From Roseateles sp. SL47 (GTDB lineage: Bacteria > Pseudomonadota > Gammaproteobacteria > Burkholderiales > Burkholderiaceae_C), in contig NZ_CP113068.1 in NCBI RefSeq assembly GCF_026625885.1, positions 3,906,001-3,970,000 on the forward strand: a stretch of DNA of 64,000 nucleotides, written 5' to 3'. The notes under the pieces are model-generated. The model ran no database searches and had not been told where the DNA came from. It saw only the letters and a list, made by a program, of their open reading frames with translations. The stretch's first letter is position 1; every line of letters starts with the position of its first letter. The translations under genes were made by a program, and so were the position numbers. Positions 48,189-56,654 of this stretch are shown piece by piece.

Positions 48189-49235
48189 TCAAAGGCCTTT
48201 GGCCTTGAGGGCGGTGTCCAGCCGGCTGAACACACGGCGGGCGTTGCCTTCGTAGATCTGGAAACGCTCCTCGTCATTGAGGTGGGGCGTGGCCTCGATG
48301 TAGCGCTTGGTGTCGTCGTAGAAGTGGCCGGTGGTGGGGTCGATGCCGCGCACCGCACCGATCATCTCGGACGCGAACAGCACATTCTTCACCGGGATTA
48401 CCCGGGCCAGCAGGTCAATGCCAGGCTGGTGATAGACGCAGGTGTCGAAAAAGATGTTGTTGAGCAGATGCTCGTCCAGCAGCGGCTTCTTGAGTTCCTG
48501 CGCCAGGCCGCGGAAGCGGCCCCAGTGGTAGGGCACCGCACCGCCGCCATGCGGAATCAGGAACTTCAGTGTGGGGAAGTCCTTGAACAGATCACCGGTC
48601 AGGCATTGCATGAAGGCGGTGGTGTCGGCGTTCAGGTAATGCGCGCCGGTGGTGTGGAAACAGGCATTACAACTGGTGGAGACATGAATCATCGCCGGAA
48701 TGTCCCACTCCACCATCTTCTCGTAGATGGGATACCAATGGCGATCGGTCAGCGGCGGGCTGGTCCAATGGCCGCCGGACGGGTCGGGATTGAGGTTGAT
48801 GCCAACAAAGCCATAGTCCTTGACGCAGCGCTCCAGTTCCGGAATGCAGGTGGCCGGGTCCACGCCCGGGCTCTGCGGCAGCATGGCGGCGCCAATGAAA
48901 TGGTCCGGGAAGAGCTGGCTGACGCGGTAGCACAGCTCATTGCAGAGGGCCGCCCAGGTGGAGGAGGTCTGGAAGTCACCGATGTGGTGGGCCATGAAGC
49001 TGGCGCGCGGACTGAAGATGGTGAGGTCGCTGCCGCGTTCCTTCATCTTGGCCAACTGGTTGGTGATGATCGATTCGCGCAGTTCATCGTCGCTGATCGT
49101 CAGCTCCGACGGCTTGGGGGCAAGGCTCGGGTCCTTGAGACCGGCGATCTGGCGGTCCCGCCAGGCCCCCAGCGCCGCCGGGGCGGTGGTGTAGTGGCCG
49201 TGGACGTCGATGATCAATGGCTTGCGGTTGGACAT
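48189..49235 (-). CDS. ligJ: 4-oxalomesaconate hydratase LigJ
   Basis: A 348-residue amidohydrolase-fold hydratase. The metal motif is [12 protein letters not shown] at the N-terminus. Other motifs are [65 protein letters not shown] and [19 protein letters not shown]. These fit LigJ/PmdE, which hydrates 4-oxalomesaconate to 4-carboxy-4-hydroxy-2-oxoadipate. Products of both protocatechuate and gallate cleavage pass through this step. Confidence 0.93.
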   Translation of the reverse strand: MSNRKPLIIDVHGHYTTAPAALGAWRDRQIAGLKDPSLAPKPSELTISDDELRESIITNQLAKMKERGSDLTIFSPRASFMAHHIGDFQTSSTWAALCNELCYRVSQLFPDHFIGAAMLPQSPGVDPATCIPELERCVKDYGFVGINLNPDPSGGHWTSPPLTDRHWYPIYEKMVEWDIPAMIHVSTSCNACFHTTGAHYLNADTTAFMQCLTGDLFKDFPTLKFLIPHGGGAVPYHWGRFRGLAQELKKPLLDEHLLNNIFFDTCVYHQPGIDLLARVIPVKNVLFASEMIGAVRGIDPTTGHFYDDTKRYIEATPHLNDEERFQIYEGNARRVFSRLDTALKAKGL

Positions 49236-49328
49236 CTTGGGTGTGGGTCTTGGCGACGTTGGGATGAAGGACGCTGCTGGGCGTGTCGTGTCGTGTCGTG
49301 GCGTGGGTGTGGGCGATGGCGTTGGATG

Positions 49329-50036
49329 TCAGAGCCGGCCTTCGGCCACCGGCGGGGTCATGCCATGCTGGCGCTTCAGGGCGTCATGGCGGGCCAGGGT
49401 GAAGAAGTCCAGCGCCAGCTGAGCGGCGGCGACATCGGTGCTGCTGGCGGCCACCGCGCCGACAAATCGGGTGATGATCTCCAGCCCCGTCGGCATGGCC
49501 CCCAACAGCGTGATGCCTGGTACCTGCTGCAGTTCGCTGAGCTGCTGGAAGCCGAGGGACACCTCCCCCTGTGCCACCAATCGGCCGACCGGCACGCCGG
49601 GCGGCGCCTGTCGGAGCCGGTCCCCCAGCACCTTGCGCAGGTCCCAGCGATCCAGCAGCTTCAGCAGCGCCGTGCCGCTGGGGCCGGTGGAGTAGCCGAT
49701 GCCGCGGGCCGCCAGCAAGGCCTGGCGCAGCGCTTCGGGCGTGGAGACATCGGGCATGGCATCGCCGGCAGTGGCTGCGATCACCATCGGCGATTCCACC
49801 ATCACCCGCCGGCTGGCGGCGTGCAGGTGGCCGGCGTCGGCCAGGCGCTGCATGGCGTCTTCCGCCAGCACGACCAGATCCAGCCGCTCCCCCTGGGCCA
49901 CTCGCTGCGCGGCATCCACGCCGCCCACGGATTCAAAGCGCAGCTTCACACCGGTGTCCGCGCTGAAGGCGGTGGACAGGTCAGCCAGCACCTGGCGGGT
50001 GGCCATGGAGGAGATGCCAAGCAGAGGATCGGTCAC
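49329..50036 (-). CDS. ModA-like substrate-binding-fold protein without signal peptide
   Basis: It starts at GTG 50036 (VTDPLLGISSMATRQVL) and has 235 residues. An ATG at codon 11 is also possible. The type 2 periplasmic-binding fold is suggested by FSADTGVKLRFESVGG, LVVLAEDAMQRLADAG and GIGYSTGPSGTALLKLLDRW. It has no hydrophobic leader, so it should stay in the cytoplasm, unlike molybdate-binding ModA. It is the first gene of the lig operon. A role as ligand-binding cofactor of regulation or metabolism is a guess. Confidence 0.75.
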   Translation of the reverse strand: MTDPLLGISSMATRQVLADLSTAFSADTGVKLRFESVGGVDAAQRVAQGERLDLVVLAEDAMQRLADAGHLHAASRRVMVESPMVIAATAGDAMPDVSTPEALRQALLAARGIGYSTGPSGTALLKLLDRWDLRKVLGDRLRQAPPGVPVGRLVAQGEVSLGFQQLSELQQVPGITLLGAMPTGLEIITRFVGAVAASSTDVAAAQLALDFFTLARHDALKRQHGMTPPVAEGRL

Positions 50037-50099
50037 GGCAACAGAAGGGGAAGCTGATCTGCGGTGGATTCTGGTCCGAGTCGACCCTTCAATCCAGTT

Positions 50100-50115
50100 C
50101 TAGCTCCCACTAGCT
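50100..50115. promoter_or_regulatory. CTAGCT direct repeats in the divergent lig/lysR gap
   Basis: CTAGCT occurs at 50100-50105 and 50110-50115, exactly 10 bases apart, that is one helical turn, between the GTG of the ModA-like gene and the LysR start. The spacing is that of a protein-binding site. Confidence 0.4.
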
Positions 50116-50153
50116 GATATTCCGGTTGGGCATGGCGTGCGATGATCCTGCCC

Positions 50154-51050
50154 ATGAATCTCACCCAACTGGAAACTTTTGTCCATGTGGCCGAGCATGG
50201 CAGCTTTAGCAAGGCGGCGCTGGTGCTGGGCGTGGCCCAGCCGGCATTGAGCCGCCAGGTGCGGGCCTTGGAGACGGAGCTGCATGAGACCCTGCTGCTG
50301 CGCAATGGCCGCGGTGTTCAGCTCACCGAAGCCGGGCGGCGCCTGCTGCAGCATGGGCAGGACATTCTCAACCTGGTCAGCCATGCCAAGGAAGATCTGC
50401 GGGCGCAGCGCAGCGAGCCGGTGGGGCAGATCACCATTGCCATGCCCCCGACGCTGGCCCGGCTGCATACCCTGGCGCTGATCCGCGCCTTCCAGGCGGA
50501 TATGCCGCAGGCCCGGCTGGCCATTACCGAGGGGTTTTCGGTCCATCTGACCGAATGGCTGCTGACCGGCCGCACGGACCTGGCCCTGGTCTACAACCCG
50601 GAGCCGGTGCCCGCCTTGGAAATCCTGCCGCTGCGCAAGGAACGGCTGTGCCTGGTCAGCCCCCGAGGCGAGGCACCGGCACGGCCGCCGACGCTCAAGC
50701 AACTGGCCCGCTATCCGCTGGTGATGCCCCAGCGGGGCCATGTGTTTCGCTCGCTGATGGAGAAGGCTGCTGCCATGGCGGGGGTGCAGTTGGAGGTGCG
50801 CTGGGAGGTGTCCAGCGTGCCGGCCATCCTGGATTGTGTGGCGGCCGGCATTGGGCACGCGGCACTGGGCGAAGATGCCCTGCGCATCGTGGAGCAGCCG
50901 GAACGCCTGGTGGTGACGCCCCTGGCCCGTGCGGACATCCAGAGTACGCTGTGCCTGGTCACTCCCACCAGCAAGCGGGCCACACCGCTGATGCAGCGGA
51001 CGGCGGCTCTGCTGATGCGGCTGGTCGGGGAGGCGCCGGTGTCGGAATAG
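50154..51050 (+). CDS. LysR-family regulator divergent from the lig operon
   Basis: From ATG 50154 (MNLTQLETFVHVAEHGSFSK) 298 residues; an ATG 4 codons upstream is also in frame. The LysR helix-turn-helix has SKAALVLGVAQPALSRQVRAL. The effector domain has VGQITIAMPPTL and LVYNPEPVPALEILPLRKERLCLV, similar to the NAC/CynR group. It probably activates the lig operon in response to a pathway intermediate, judged from the divergent arrangement alone. Confidence 0.9.
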   Translation: MNLTQLETFVHVAEHGSFSKAALVLGVAQPALSRQVRALETELHETLLLRNGRGVQLTEAGRRLLQHGQDILNLVSHAKEDLRAQRSEPVGQITIAMPPTLARLHTLALIRAFQADMPQARLAITEGFSVHLTEWLLTGRTDLALVYNPEPVPALEILPLRKERLCLVSPRGEAPARPPTLKQLARYPLVMPQRGHVFRSLMEKAAAMAGVQLEVRWEVSSVPAILDCVAAGIGHAALGEDALRIVEQPERLVVTPLARADIQSTLCLVTPTSKRATPLMQRTAALLMRLVGEAPVSE

Positions 51051-51228
51051 GGCGGTTGCCATGTGCGGGTCGGGGCCGTTGCGTAAGGCCCGGGCAGCCC
51101 AATTGCGTCGCGAGGTAAAGCTTCGGTAGCGCTGTGGCGCACATCCCTACAACCGTCCCCCGAAGGTGGGTAGGTGTCCCAGGCTTTTCGTTGACGCCCC
51201 GGATGCGCTTCAGGAAGATTCGCCCACC

Positions 51229-51837
51229 ATGCCAGAGACTTCTCACACCTTCGGACCTTCCGGTCAGCAACGCCCCAGCCTGTGGCGGACGCTGCTCTGG
51301 TGGGTGCTGGCGGCGTTGGCCGCCTTTGTCTTGTTGGAGGCCGTGCCCGCACGGGCCGCCTCCACCTCGGCGGCAATGCTCCCATCGATGTCCGGCCCCA
51401 CCCCCGTTGCATCAGGATCGGCCGTGGGCCCCGCAGCGGTGCCCCGCTTGACGGCGGGTCTCCCGCTTCCGGTGATCACGCCGATTGCAGATTGCTCGGC
51501 CTTGACCAGCACCTCGTTGGTGGAATTTGCAGGAGCCGGTCGCCGTGGGACCAAGGCCTTCAAGGCTACCAGTCAAGGGTTGCCGGCCAGCATCCAGTTC
51601 CGGGTCGAGCTGCCGCTGGGCCGCTGGACGCAGCCTTACCTGTAGATCGGATCAACGACGGCAGCTTCGGTGCCGATGCCGCCAAGCGCGAGGACTTTGC
51701 CCATCGTGCCGTGCATGTCACCGCCGTGGCGGCCCAGCGGCTGATTGAACGCTTCGACGGACGGCCCAAGCGCTTTGCATATTTCAGCGGCTACTGGGAG
51801 GGGGGGGCGTGAAGCCCTGGTGGCGGCGCAGCACACT
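51229..51837 (+). pseudogene. Truncated, frameshifted tannase/feruloyl esterase gene
   Basis: From ATG 51229 the frame has a membrane-like leader (LLWWVLAALAAFVLLEAVPA), then DCSALTSTSLVEFAG and IQFRVELPLGRWTQPYL, where it stops at 51643. The matching continuation is in another frame: INDGSFGADAAKREDFAHRA, VHVTAVAAQRLIERFDG and FAYFSGYWEGG. After a run of eight G (51800-51807) a third frame gives REALVAAQH. This is the N-terminal part of the tannase family, up to where the nucleophile motif FSGCSDGGREAL is expected. The Cys-Ser-Asp is replaced by Tyr-Trp-Glu, so the active site is lost. The remaining two thirds of the gene are absent. Confidence 0.72.
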
Positions 51838-51846
51838 AGGCGGAGA

Positions 51847-52377
51847 TTACGCACACTGAAGTGCCTTGAAATTGTCGACGTAGAAGTCAAGGCTTTCAGT
51901 GACGACGTGGTCATAAAAGCCACCCAGCCGACTGTTCAGTTCATCAAGACCGAACTTGACCGCGCTCTGCTCAATGTGCCGGAAGTCCATGAAGCGGGCC
52001 CGTGCTTGGTTCTTCATTACGACACAGAAGTGATACCGGCAGTCTCTGGCTGAGAAGTCCTTCAGCAAGCCTTTCAGTAATTCTGTTCCCGCCTCAAACT
52101 TGCGCTGCATTTGTGCTTTGTCGATATCCGAGGTGCGCTGGTTTTTGAATTCGACAAAGTAGAGATCCTTGTGTCCCGCTTGGATGGCGTCTGGGGATGC
52201 GGGGATCGGGGCAGCGCTTTGGGCTCGTACGTAAGCGTCGAAGTCATAGACCTCTGCTGTAGCTTCATCACTGCAGAGATGCTGTCCGTTTGCGACATCC
52301 AAGCTGGTGGCTTTGAATGTCGAACTGTAAGGACCGAGCGCTTGCGCCAGGTGTTGCTTGAGGCTGTATTTATTCAT
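51847..52377 (-). CDS. Unknown protein with E-x-K nuclease-like motif, partner of the ATPase
   Basis: A 176-residue soluble protein starting at ATG 52377, overlapping the end of the ATPase gene by 8 bases. Residues 70-80 read KDLYFVEFKNQ, a beta strand followed by E76-x-K78. Asp45/Asp47 lie upstream (VYDFDAYV) and helices follow (DIDKAQMQRKFEAGTELLKG). This is the pattern of a PD-(D/E)xK nuclease, though the remaining fold cannot be checked by eye. The second half has CRYHFCVVMKNQARARFMDF. I do not recognise a named family. GC is lower than in the flanking lig and gal genes. Confidence 0.75.
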   Translation of the reverse strand: MNKYSLKQHLAQALGPYSSTFKATSLDVANGQHLCSDEATAEVYDFDAYVRAQSAAPIPASPDAIQAGHKDLYFVEFKNQRTSDIDKAQMQRKFEAGTELLKGLLKDFSARDCRYHFCVVMKNQARARFMDFRHIEQSAVKFGLDELNSRLGGFYDHVVTESLDFYVDNFKALQCA

Positions 52378-53677
52378 CGCGCAAGTCCTCTGCATCCATT
52401 TTTCTGAAGACTTCAAAGGGCTCGGCAAGGATGCTGAAAATGTCACTCAGGCGGTCTTCATCGTCAATGCTTCGCCCTTGCGCCAGGGCGAAGCGTGACT
52501 CTGCATCGAGTCCTGCGCGATCCACATCGCGCTTGAGGGCTTCAATCAGGTAGGGGCTGTGCGACGACACCAGAACGTACACGCCGTTTTCTGCCAATGT
52601 CACCAACACCTTGGCAAGCCTGAGTTGCCATTTGGGATGCAGGTGATTCTCCGGCTCATCAAAAATGAGAACGGTGTTCTTTGCCACGAATTCGTTGGCC
52701 ACCAGCATCTTGAGCAGTCCAAACACCTTGATGCCGCTGGCTGTGTTCTTGATGGAGATGGAGGTGCCGCGCCGATGAAACAAGAAGTCGCGCTCTGCTT
52801 TGTCGTACGCCACTTCACCGTCCATCAGCCGCTCCAAGTCTTCCAGCAGCTCGCTTGAATTCAGGGCGTTGCCTTCACTGAGCAGATCGGCAGGCAGCGC
52901 CGGTGTTCGGAGCTTGTCGAACAGATCTTTGGTGTGCAGTGTCGTGAATGGCTGCCCCAGGCGGCTGGAACGGCGCTGGCCCATGTCCAGCAGGGTTTGG
53001 CTTCGTGCCAGCACATCATGGTTGTTCAGGATGAGCGGCGAATCAATGAAGGTGGCATCTTTCAGTGGGACTGGCTCCACCTCGCCCGACAGGCGTACGC
53101 CGCTGTCTGTTACCCGAAGATCAAGAAGGGTCAGGCTGTTCTCCACCAGTTGGATTCGCCCTTCTGCCGCCCCTTGCAGCAGCAAGGAGGCGTCAAACTC
53201 CGATGCAAAGACCTTGTTGAGTGCGTTTTCAATGGATTGCTTGACGTCTTCAGGCTGATCCAGCGCAGTCTGAATGTCGTCGCGAAGCGCTAGAACGGCC
53301 TGCTGATCCTCCGGAGCGAAACTTCCCAGCGCGAAGATGCGTTGGATGTGGTCATCAATGGCGGCCAACTGCTCCTCGGCACTGATCCGGTGCTTTGTCA
53401 AAGAGCGTAAACGCCGCAACACATCCATCATTTCGGGGGTGGTGTGTGGCATGGCCTCGCGGAGGCGGAAGTAGATCTCGTCTGTCTTCTCCTCAACCCT
53501 GAATTCCCTGGACTCTTGCAAGTCTTCCCGATAGCGGTTGATGGCCTTGACGATGCAAAAAACAATCTTGCCGACGGTGCTCTTTCCGTTGTCGTTTTCA
53601 CCAGCAATGACGCATAGCTTGCGCAGCGAAAGTTCGGCATGCTGGAGCATGCCGATGTTGTCGAGGATGAGCTTCAT
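52370..53677 (-). CDS. OLD/ABC-like AAA ATPase of a putative defence operon
   Basis: A 435-residue ATPase. Walker A is GENDNGKST (residues 26-34), in the usual place after a first strand as in SMC/OLD/RecF-like proteins. A helical insert of about 200 residues follows. The signature-like segment is NTASGIKVFGLLKML. Walker B is VLIFDEPENHLHP, followed by VLVSSHSPYLIEAL with the H-loop His. This layout is shared by ATPases of systems such as Septu, PARIS and Gabija and of overcoming-lysogenisation nucleases, but no TOPRIM domain is attached. It starts at ATG 53677, overlapping the upstream small gene by 4 bases (ATGA). Confidence 0.88.
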   Translation of the reverse strand: MKLILDNIGMLQHAELSLRKLCVIAGENDNGKSTVGKIVFCIVKAINRYREDLQESREFRVEEKTDEIYFRLREAMPHTTPEMMDVLRRLRSLTKHRISAEEQLAAIDDHIQRIFALGSFAPEDQQAVLALRDDIQTALDQPEDVKQSIENALNKVFASEFDASLLLQGAAEGRIQLVENSLTLLDLRVTDSGVRLSGEVEPVPLKDATFIDSPLILNNHDVLARSQTLLDMGQRRSSRLGQPFTTLHTKDLFDKLRTPALPADLLSEGNALNSSELLEDLERLMDGEVAYDKAERDFLFHRRGTSISIKNTASGIKVFGLLKMLVANEFVAKNTVLIFDEPENHLHPKWQLRLAKVLVTLAENGVYVLVSSHSPYLIEALKRDVDRAGLDAESRFALAQGRSIDDEDRLSDIFSILAEPFEVFRKMDAEDLRDE

Positions 53678-53844
53678 GATGTGCGTCCTTCTGGAATCGA
53701 TGCTTCTTCAGGTGCCTCGCGGCGCAGTGGTCGGCCCGGGACCTTGATTGTCAGAGATTGACCTGGCAGTGCCACGCGATCTGGTAAGAACTCGGAGGCC
53801 ATCTCAGTGGAGGCGGTGAACTTCTTGGGTTGCGGGGCCGTCAT
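53674..53844 (-). CDS. Small protein (56 aa) coupled to the ATPase gene
   Basis: AGAGGGA lies 7 bases before ATG 53844; the adjacent ATG 53847 would add one Met. The frame encodes MTAPQPKKFTASTEMASEFL and then a basic and acidic tail (LPDRVALPGQSLTIKV, RREAPEEASIPEGRTS). Its TGA overlaps the ATPase start. No domain is recognised. In position and size it could be an antitoxin-like or accessory factor. The same frame is open upstream to 53910, so it may alternatively be the tail of a decayed regulator gene. Confidence 0.5.
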   Translation of the reverse strand: MTAPQPKKFTASTEMASEFLPDRVALPGQSLTIKVPGRPLRREAPEEASIPEGRTS

Positions 53845-53906
53845 CATGCGGTCCCTCTTGAGCGACGCCCATGTTTCCGGGATACCCCGGTGCCGAGGTG
53901 GTGGTC

Positions 53907-54101
53907 TCAACGCCGTACAAAGCGAGGGGGTCTTTCAGCCAGAGTCGGTAGTGTGTCCCCCGCAGGCTGGGCTGACTGGATGCCAAAGCGCTGCGTCAAG
54001 CCCGGGCGCCGAAGCTCCCCGAGGAAGCGCCATCGGAGCCCGATGTGTTTGAGTCGGTCCCGCTGGGATGCGGCAAGTTCAGCCGTCGGATCAGCTTTCA
54101 T
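53907..54101 (-). pseudogene. WYL/CapW-BrxR-type regulator, N-terminal fragment
   Basis: From ATG 54101 the frame reads MKADPTAELAASQRDRLKHI, then GLRWRFLGELRRPGLTQRFGIQSAQ. This is the winged helix-turn-helix start of WYL regulators of the CapW/BrxR kind (pattern RLxFIxFRLxFLGEVxRxDLxxRFGI). It then runs into an unrelated 20 residues and stops. The rest of a normal 280-residue protein is missing. Such regulators usually precede anti-phage operons. No other gene is supported in 53848-54255. Confidence 0.5.
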
Positions 54102-54148
54102 CGCGGCTGCAGCCAAGGTCAAAAGTTGCGGGCATTTTATCCGTACGA

Positions 54149-54158
54149 CCTCATGAGG
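54149..54158. promoter_or_regulatory. Palindrome CCTCATGAGG upstream of the ATPase operon
   Basis: A 10-base perfect palindrome. On the minus strand it sits between a weak -35-like TTATTT and a GATAAAAT -10-like element, about 50 bases before the regulator fragment. It may be an operator for the lost WYL protein. Confidence 0.35.
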
Positions 54159-54255
54159 AAATAAAGATGCGCAGAGGGTGACCCAATGGCAGTTCGATAG
54201 GTCACTTGCCCAGGCCGCCCGTACGCGAGGGGGCGCGGGGGCGCGGTCATCACCC

Positions 54256-55164
54256 TCAAATCCGCTGCGCCCCCGTCAAATGATGGGCTGCCCGATGCAG
54301 ATGCGCCAGAAAGTGCCGCACGCTTGGTTTCAGCGCCGAATCGGCGCGCGCCAGCGCGCCAATCGTCAGGCGAAGCGGCCCTTCCGCCACCCGCACCACC
54401 TCCACGTGTTGCATGGCAAACGGGTGCGCGGCAATCTGCTGCGGCATCAGACCCACGCAGTTGCCGCTGGCGATGATCGACAGCAGGCCCAGCGTTGAAT
54501 TCACCAGCGCACCCGCCGGCGGCGGCTTGAGCCCGTGGTTTTCAAACAGCGTGCGGGCATAACCCGCATCGGATGTGGCGCCGGTGTACACCCAGGGCAC
54601 ATCATTCAGTTCCACCAGAGTCTTGGCACGCCGTAACGGATTGCCTTTGCCCACCACGATCATCATGTCCACCGGCATCAGCGGCTCCACCGTGAATTCG
54701 CCGGAGGGCAGGTGCTCGGGCAGGGGGCCGAGGGCGATGTCCACTTCACCCTTGCGCAAGCGGGTGAGCTGCGCCATGTAGAGCTCTTCGATGATGCGCA
54801 GCTGAATCTCCGGGAACTCCGCGCCAAACGTGCGCAGCGCCTCCGGCACCAGCAGCATCACCGCCAGGGGCACCGCACCGATGGCCAGCGTGCCGGTCAT
54901 GCGGCCGCCCAGTTGCTGGATCTGATCCACCGCATGGGCCAGTTCCCGGTCCGCTGCAATGGCGCGCTCATACAACACCATGCCTTGCGCCGTGGCCAGC
55001 ACACCGGTGGTGCTGCGCAGCAGCAAGGTGGTGGCCAGTTCGCGCTCCAGTTCGCGAATCATCTTGGTTAATGCCGGCTGCGACACGCCAATTCGACGCG
55101 CGGCTCCGCGCAGGCTGCCTTCTTCCACCGAGGCGACCAGCGCCCTGAGATTCGTCAGTTTCAT
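54256..55164 (-). CDS. LysR-family regulator divergent from galA
   Basis: A 302-residue LysR protein with the helix-turn-helix GSLRGAARRIGVSQPALTKMIREL near residue 15. The effector domain has GTLAIGAVPLAVMLLVPEAL, GEVDIALGPLPEHLPSGEFT and VNSTLGLLSIIASGNCVGLMP. It is divergent from gallate dioxygenase, with a T-N11-A palindrome 11 bases upstream of its start. It is therefore the likely gallate-responsive activator of galA; this follows from position only. Confidence 0.9.
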   Translation of the reverse strand: MKLTNLRALVASVEEGSLRGAARRIGVSQPALTKMIRELERELATTLLLRSTTGVLATAQGMVLYERAIAADRELAHAVDQIQQLGGRMTGTLAIGAVPLAVMLLVPEALRTFGAEFPEIQLRIIEELYMAQLTRLRKGEVDIALGPLPEHLPSGEFTVEPLMPVDMMIVVGKGNPLRRAKTLVELNDVPWVYTGATSDAGYARTLFENHGLKPPPAGALVNSTLGLLSIIASGNCVGLMPQQIAAHPFAMQHVEVVRVAEGPLRLTIGALARADSALKPSVRHFLAHLHRAAHHLTGAQRI

Positions 55165-55174
55165 GGTGAACCAT

Positions 55175-55191
55175 GATAACCAAGCGTTATC
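55175..55191. promoter_or_regulatory. LysR-type box in the lysR/galA gap
   Basis: GATAAC-CAAGC-GTTATC is a perfect 6-bp palindrome with 5-base spacer, containing the T-N11-A pattern of LysR regulators (T55177, A55189). It lies 75 bases before galA and 11 before lysR, so one site can serve both genes. Confidence 0.65.
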
Positions 55192-55265
55192 GCCCCGCAG
55201 GGCCTGCCATCTGACGAGAGCGGAGTCCGATTTCTAGACTGCCCCTCCAACCAACCTTCAGCACC

Positions 55266-56588
55266 ATGGCAGTCATCATCGGCGGCATTGCCGCTTCCCA
55301 TACCCCCACCATCGGCTTTGCCTTCGACCGCGACAAGCGCCATGACCCGACCTGGGCACCGATCTTCGAAGCGTTTGACCCGGTGCGTGAATGGCTGGAC
55401 CAGCAAAAGCCGGACGTGCTGCTGTTCATCTACAACGACCACGTCACCTCCTTCTTCTTCGACCACTATTCCGCCTTCACCCTGGGCGTGGGCGAGCAAT
55501 GGGAGGTGGCGGATGAAGGCGCAGGCGCGCGCGACCTGCCCCCCGTGAAGGGCCATCCGGCCTTTGCCGCCCATGTGGGCCAGAGCCTGATGGCCGATGA
55601 ATTCGACATGTCCTTCTTCCAGCATCGTGCGCTGGATCACGGCTGCTTTTCACCGCTGTCCATGCTGGTGGATCACCAACCGTCCCAAGCGGGAGCGGAG
55701 CAGGGCGGCTGGCCGGTGAAGATGGTGCCGCTGCAGATCGGTGTGCTGCAGTTCCCGATTCCCACCGCACGGCGCTGCTACAAGCTGGGGCAGGCCTTGC
55801 GGCGCGCCATTGAGAGTTATCCGGAAGATCTGCGTGTGGCGATTGTGGCCACCGGGGGGCTGTCGCATCAGGTGCATGGCGAGCGGGCCGGCTTCAACAA
55901 CACCGATTGGGATCATCGCTTCCTGGACCTGCTGGAGAAGGACCCTGAGCACCTGGCCGACATGACCCATGCGCAATACGCGCAATTGGGCGGGCTGGAA
56001 GGCGCAGAGGTGATCATGTGGCTGGTGATGCGTGGCGCGTTGTCGGCCCGTGTGGATTGCCGCCACCGCAGCTACTACCTGCCGTCCATGACCGGTATCG
56101 CCACGGCCATCTTCGAGAACCAGGCGGGGGAACCCTCAGCAGGTGAACGTGCGCGACGGGCCGAGCGCATTGGCACGCAGCTCGCCGGCATTGAGCAGTT
56201 GGCTGGCACCTATCCGTTCACGCTGGCCCTCAGCGTCAAGGCCTACCGCATCAATCACTTCCTGCATGACCTGGTGCTCCCTGAACGCCGGGCGGCTTTC
56301 CTGCACGATCCGGACGCCGAATTCCAGCGTGCTGGACTCACCCAGGCCGAGCAGGACCTGGTCCGCCGCCGCGACTGGCGCGGCCTCATCCACTACGGTG
56401 TCATCTTTTTCATGCTGGAGAAGCTGGGCGCCGTGGTCGGCGTCTCCAACCTGCACATCTACGCCGCCATGCGCGGCGAAACGCTGGAGCAGTTCCAGGC
56501 CACCCGCAACACCAAGGCCCTCTATTCGGTGGCCGGCAAGGATGCGGGCAGCCTGGACTGGGCCGCGCCCCAGAAAGAGCCTTCCTGA
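55266..56588 (+). CDS. galA: Gallate dioxygenase GalA
   Basis: A 440-residue fused dioxygenase. Residues 1-280 are LigB-like, with Fe ligands His12 (ASHTPTIG), His59 (YNDHVTSFFFDH) and Glu248 (EGAEVIMW), and the likely acid/base His201 (GLSHQVHG). Residues about 330-425 are LigA-like (NHFLHDLVLPERRAAFL, GVSNLHIYAAMRGETLEQF). Length and fusion are those of GalA/DesB-type gallate dioxygenases. It opens gallate to 4-oxalomesaconate, which LigJ and LigK of the neighbouring operon can finish. Confidence 0.94.
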   Translation: MAVIIGGIAASHTPTIGFAFDRDKRHDPTWAPIFEAFDPVREWLDQQKPDVLLFIYNDHVTSFFFDHYSAFTLGVGEQWEVADEGAGARDLPPVKGHPAFAAHVGQSLMADEFDMSFFQHRALDHGCFSPLSMLVDHQPSQAGAEQGGWPVKMVPLQIGVLQFPIPTARRCYKLGQALRRAIESYPEDLRVAIVATGGLSHQVHGERAGFNNTDWDHRFLDLLEKDPEHLADMTHAQYAQLGGLEGAEVIMWLVMRGALSARVDCRHRSYYLPSMTGIATAIFENQAGEPSAGERARRAERIGTQLAGIEQLAGTYPFTLALSVKAYRINHFLHDLVLPERRAAFLHDPDAEFQRAGLTQAEQDLVRRRDWRGLIHYGVIFFMLEKLGAVVGVSNLHIYAAMRGETLEQFQATRNTKALYSVAGKDAGSLDWAAPQKEPS

Positions 56589-56654
56589 AGGCCAGGCCGG
56601 AGGGCACGACGAGGTCCCCGGCCGACGATTCCATTCCACCCCAAGAGGAGACAC

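Noticed and set aside
51831..51857. Direct repeats GCACACT (51831-51837 and 51851-51857) as an insertion target duplication of the ATPase block
   Set aside because: Both copies are at the same border, 20 bases apart; no matching copy was seen at the other end near 54 kb.
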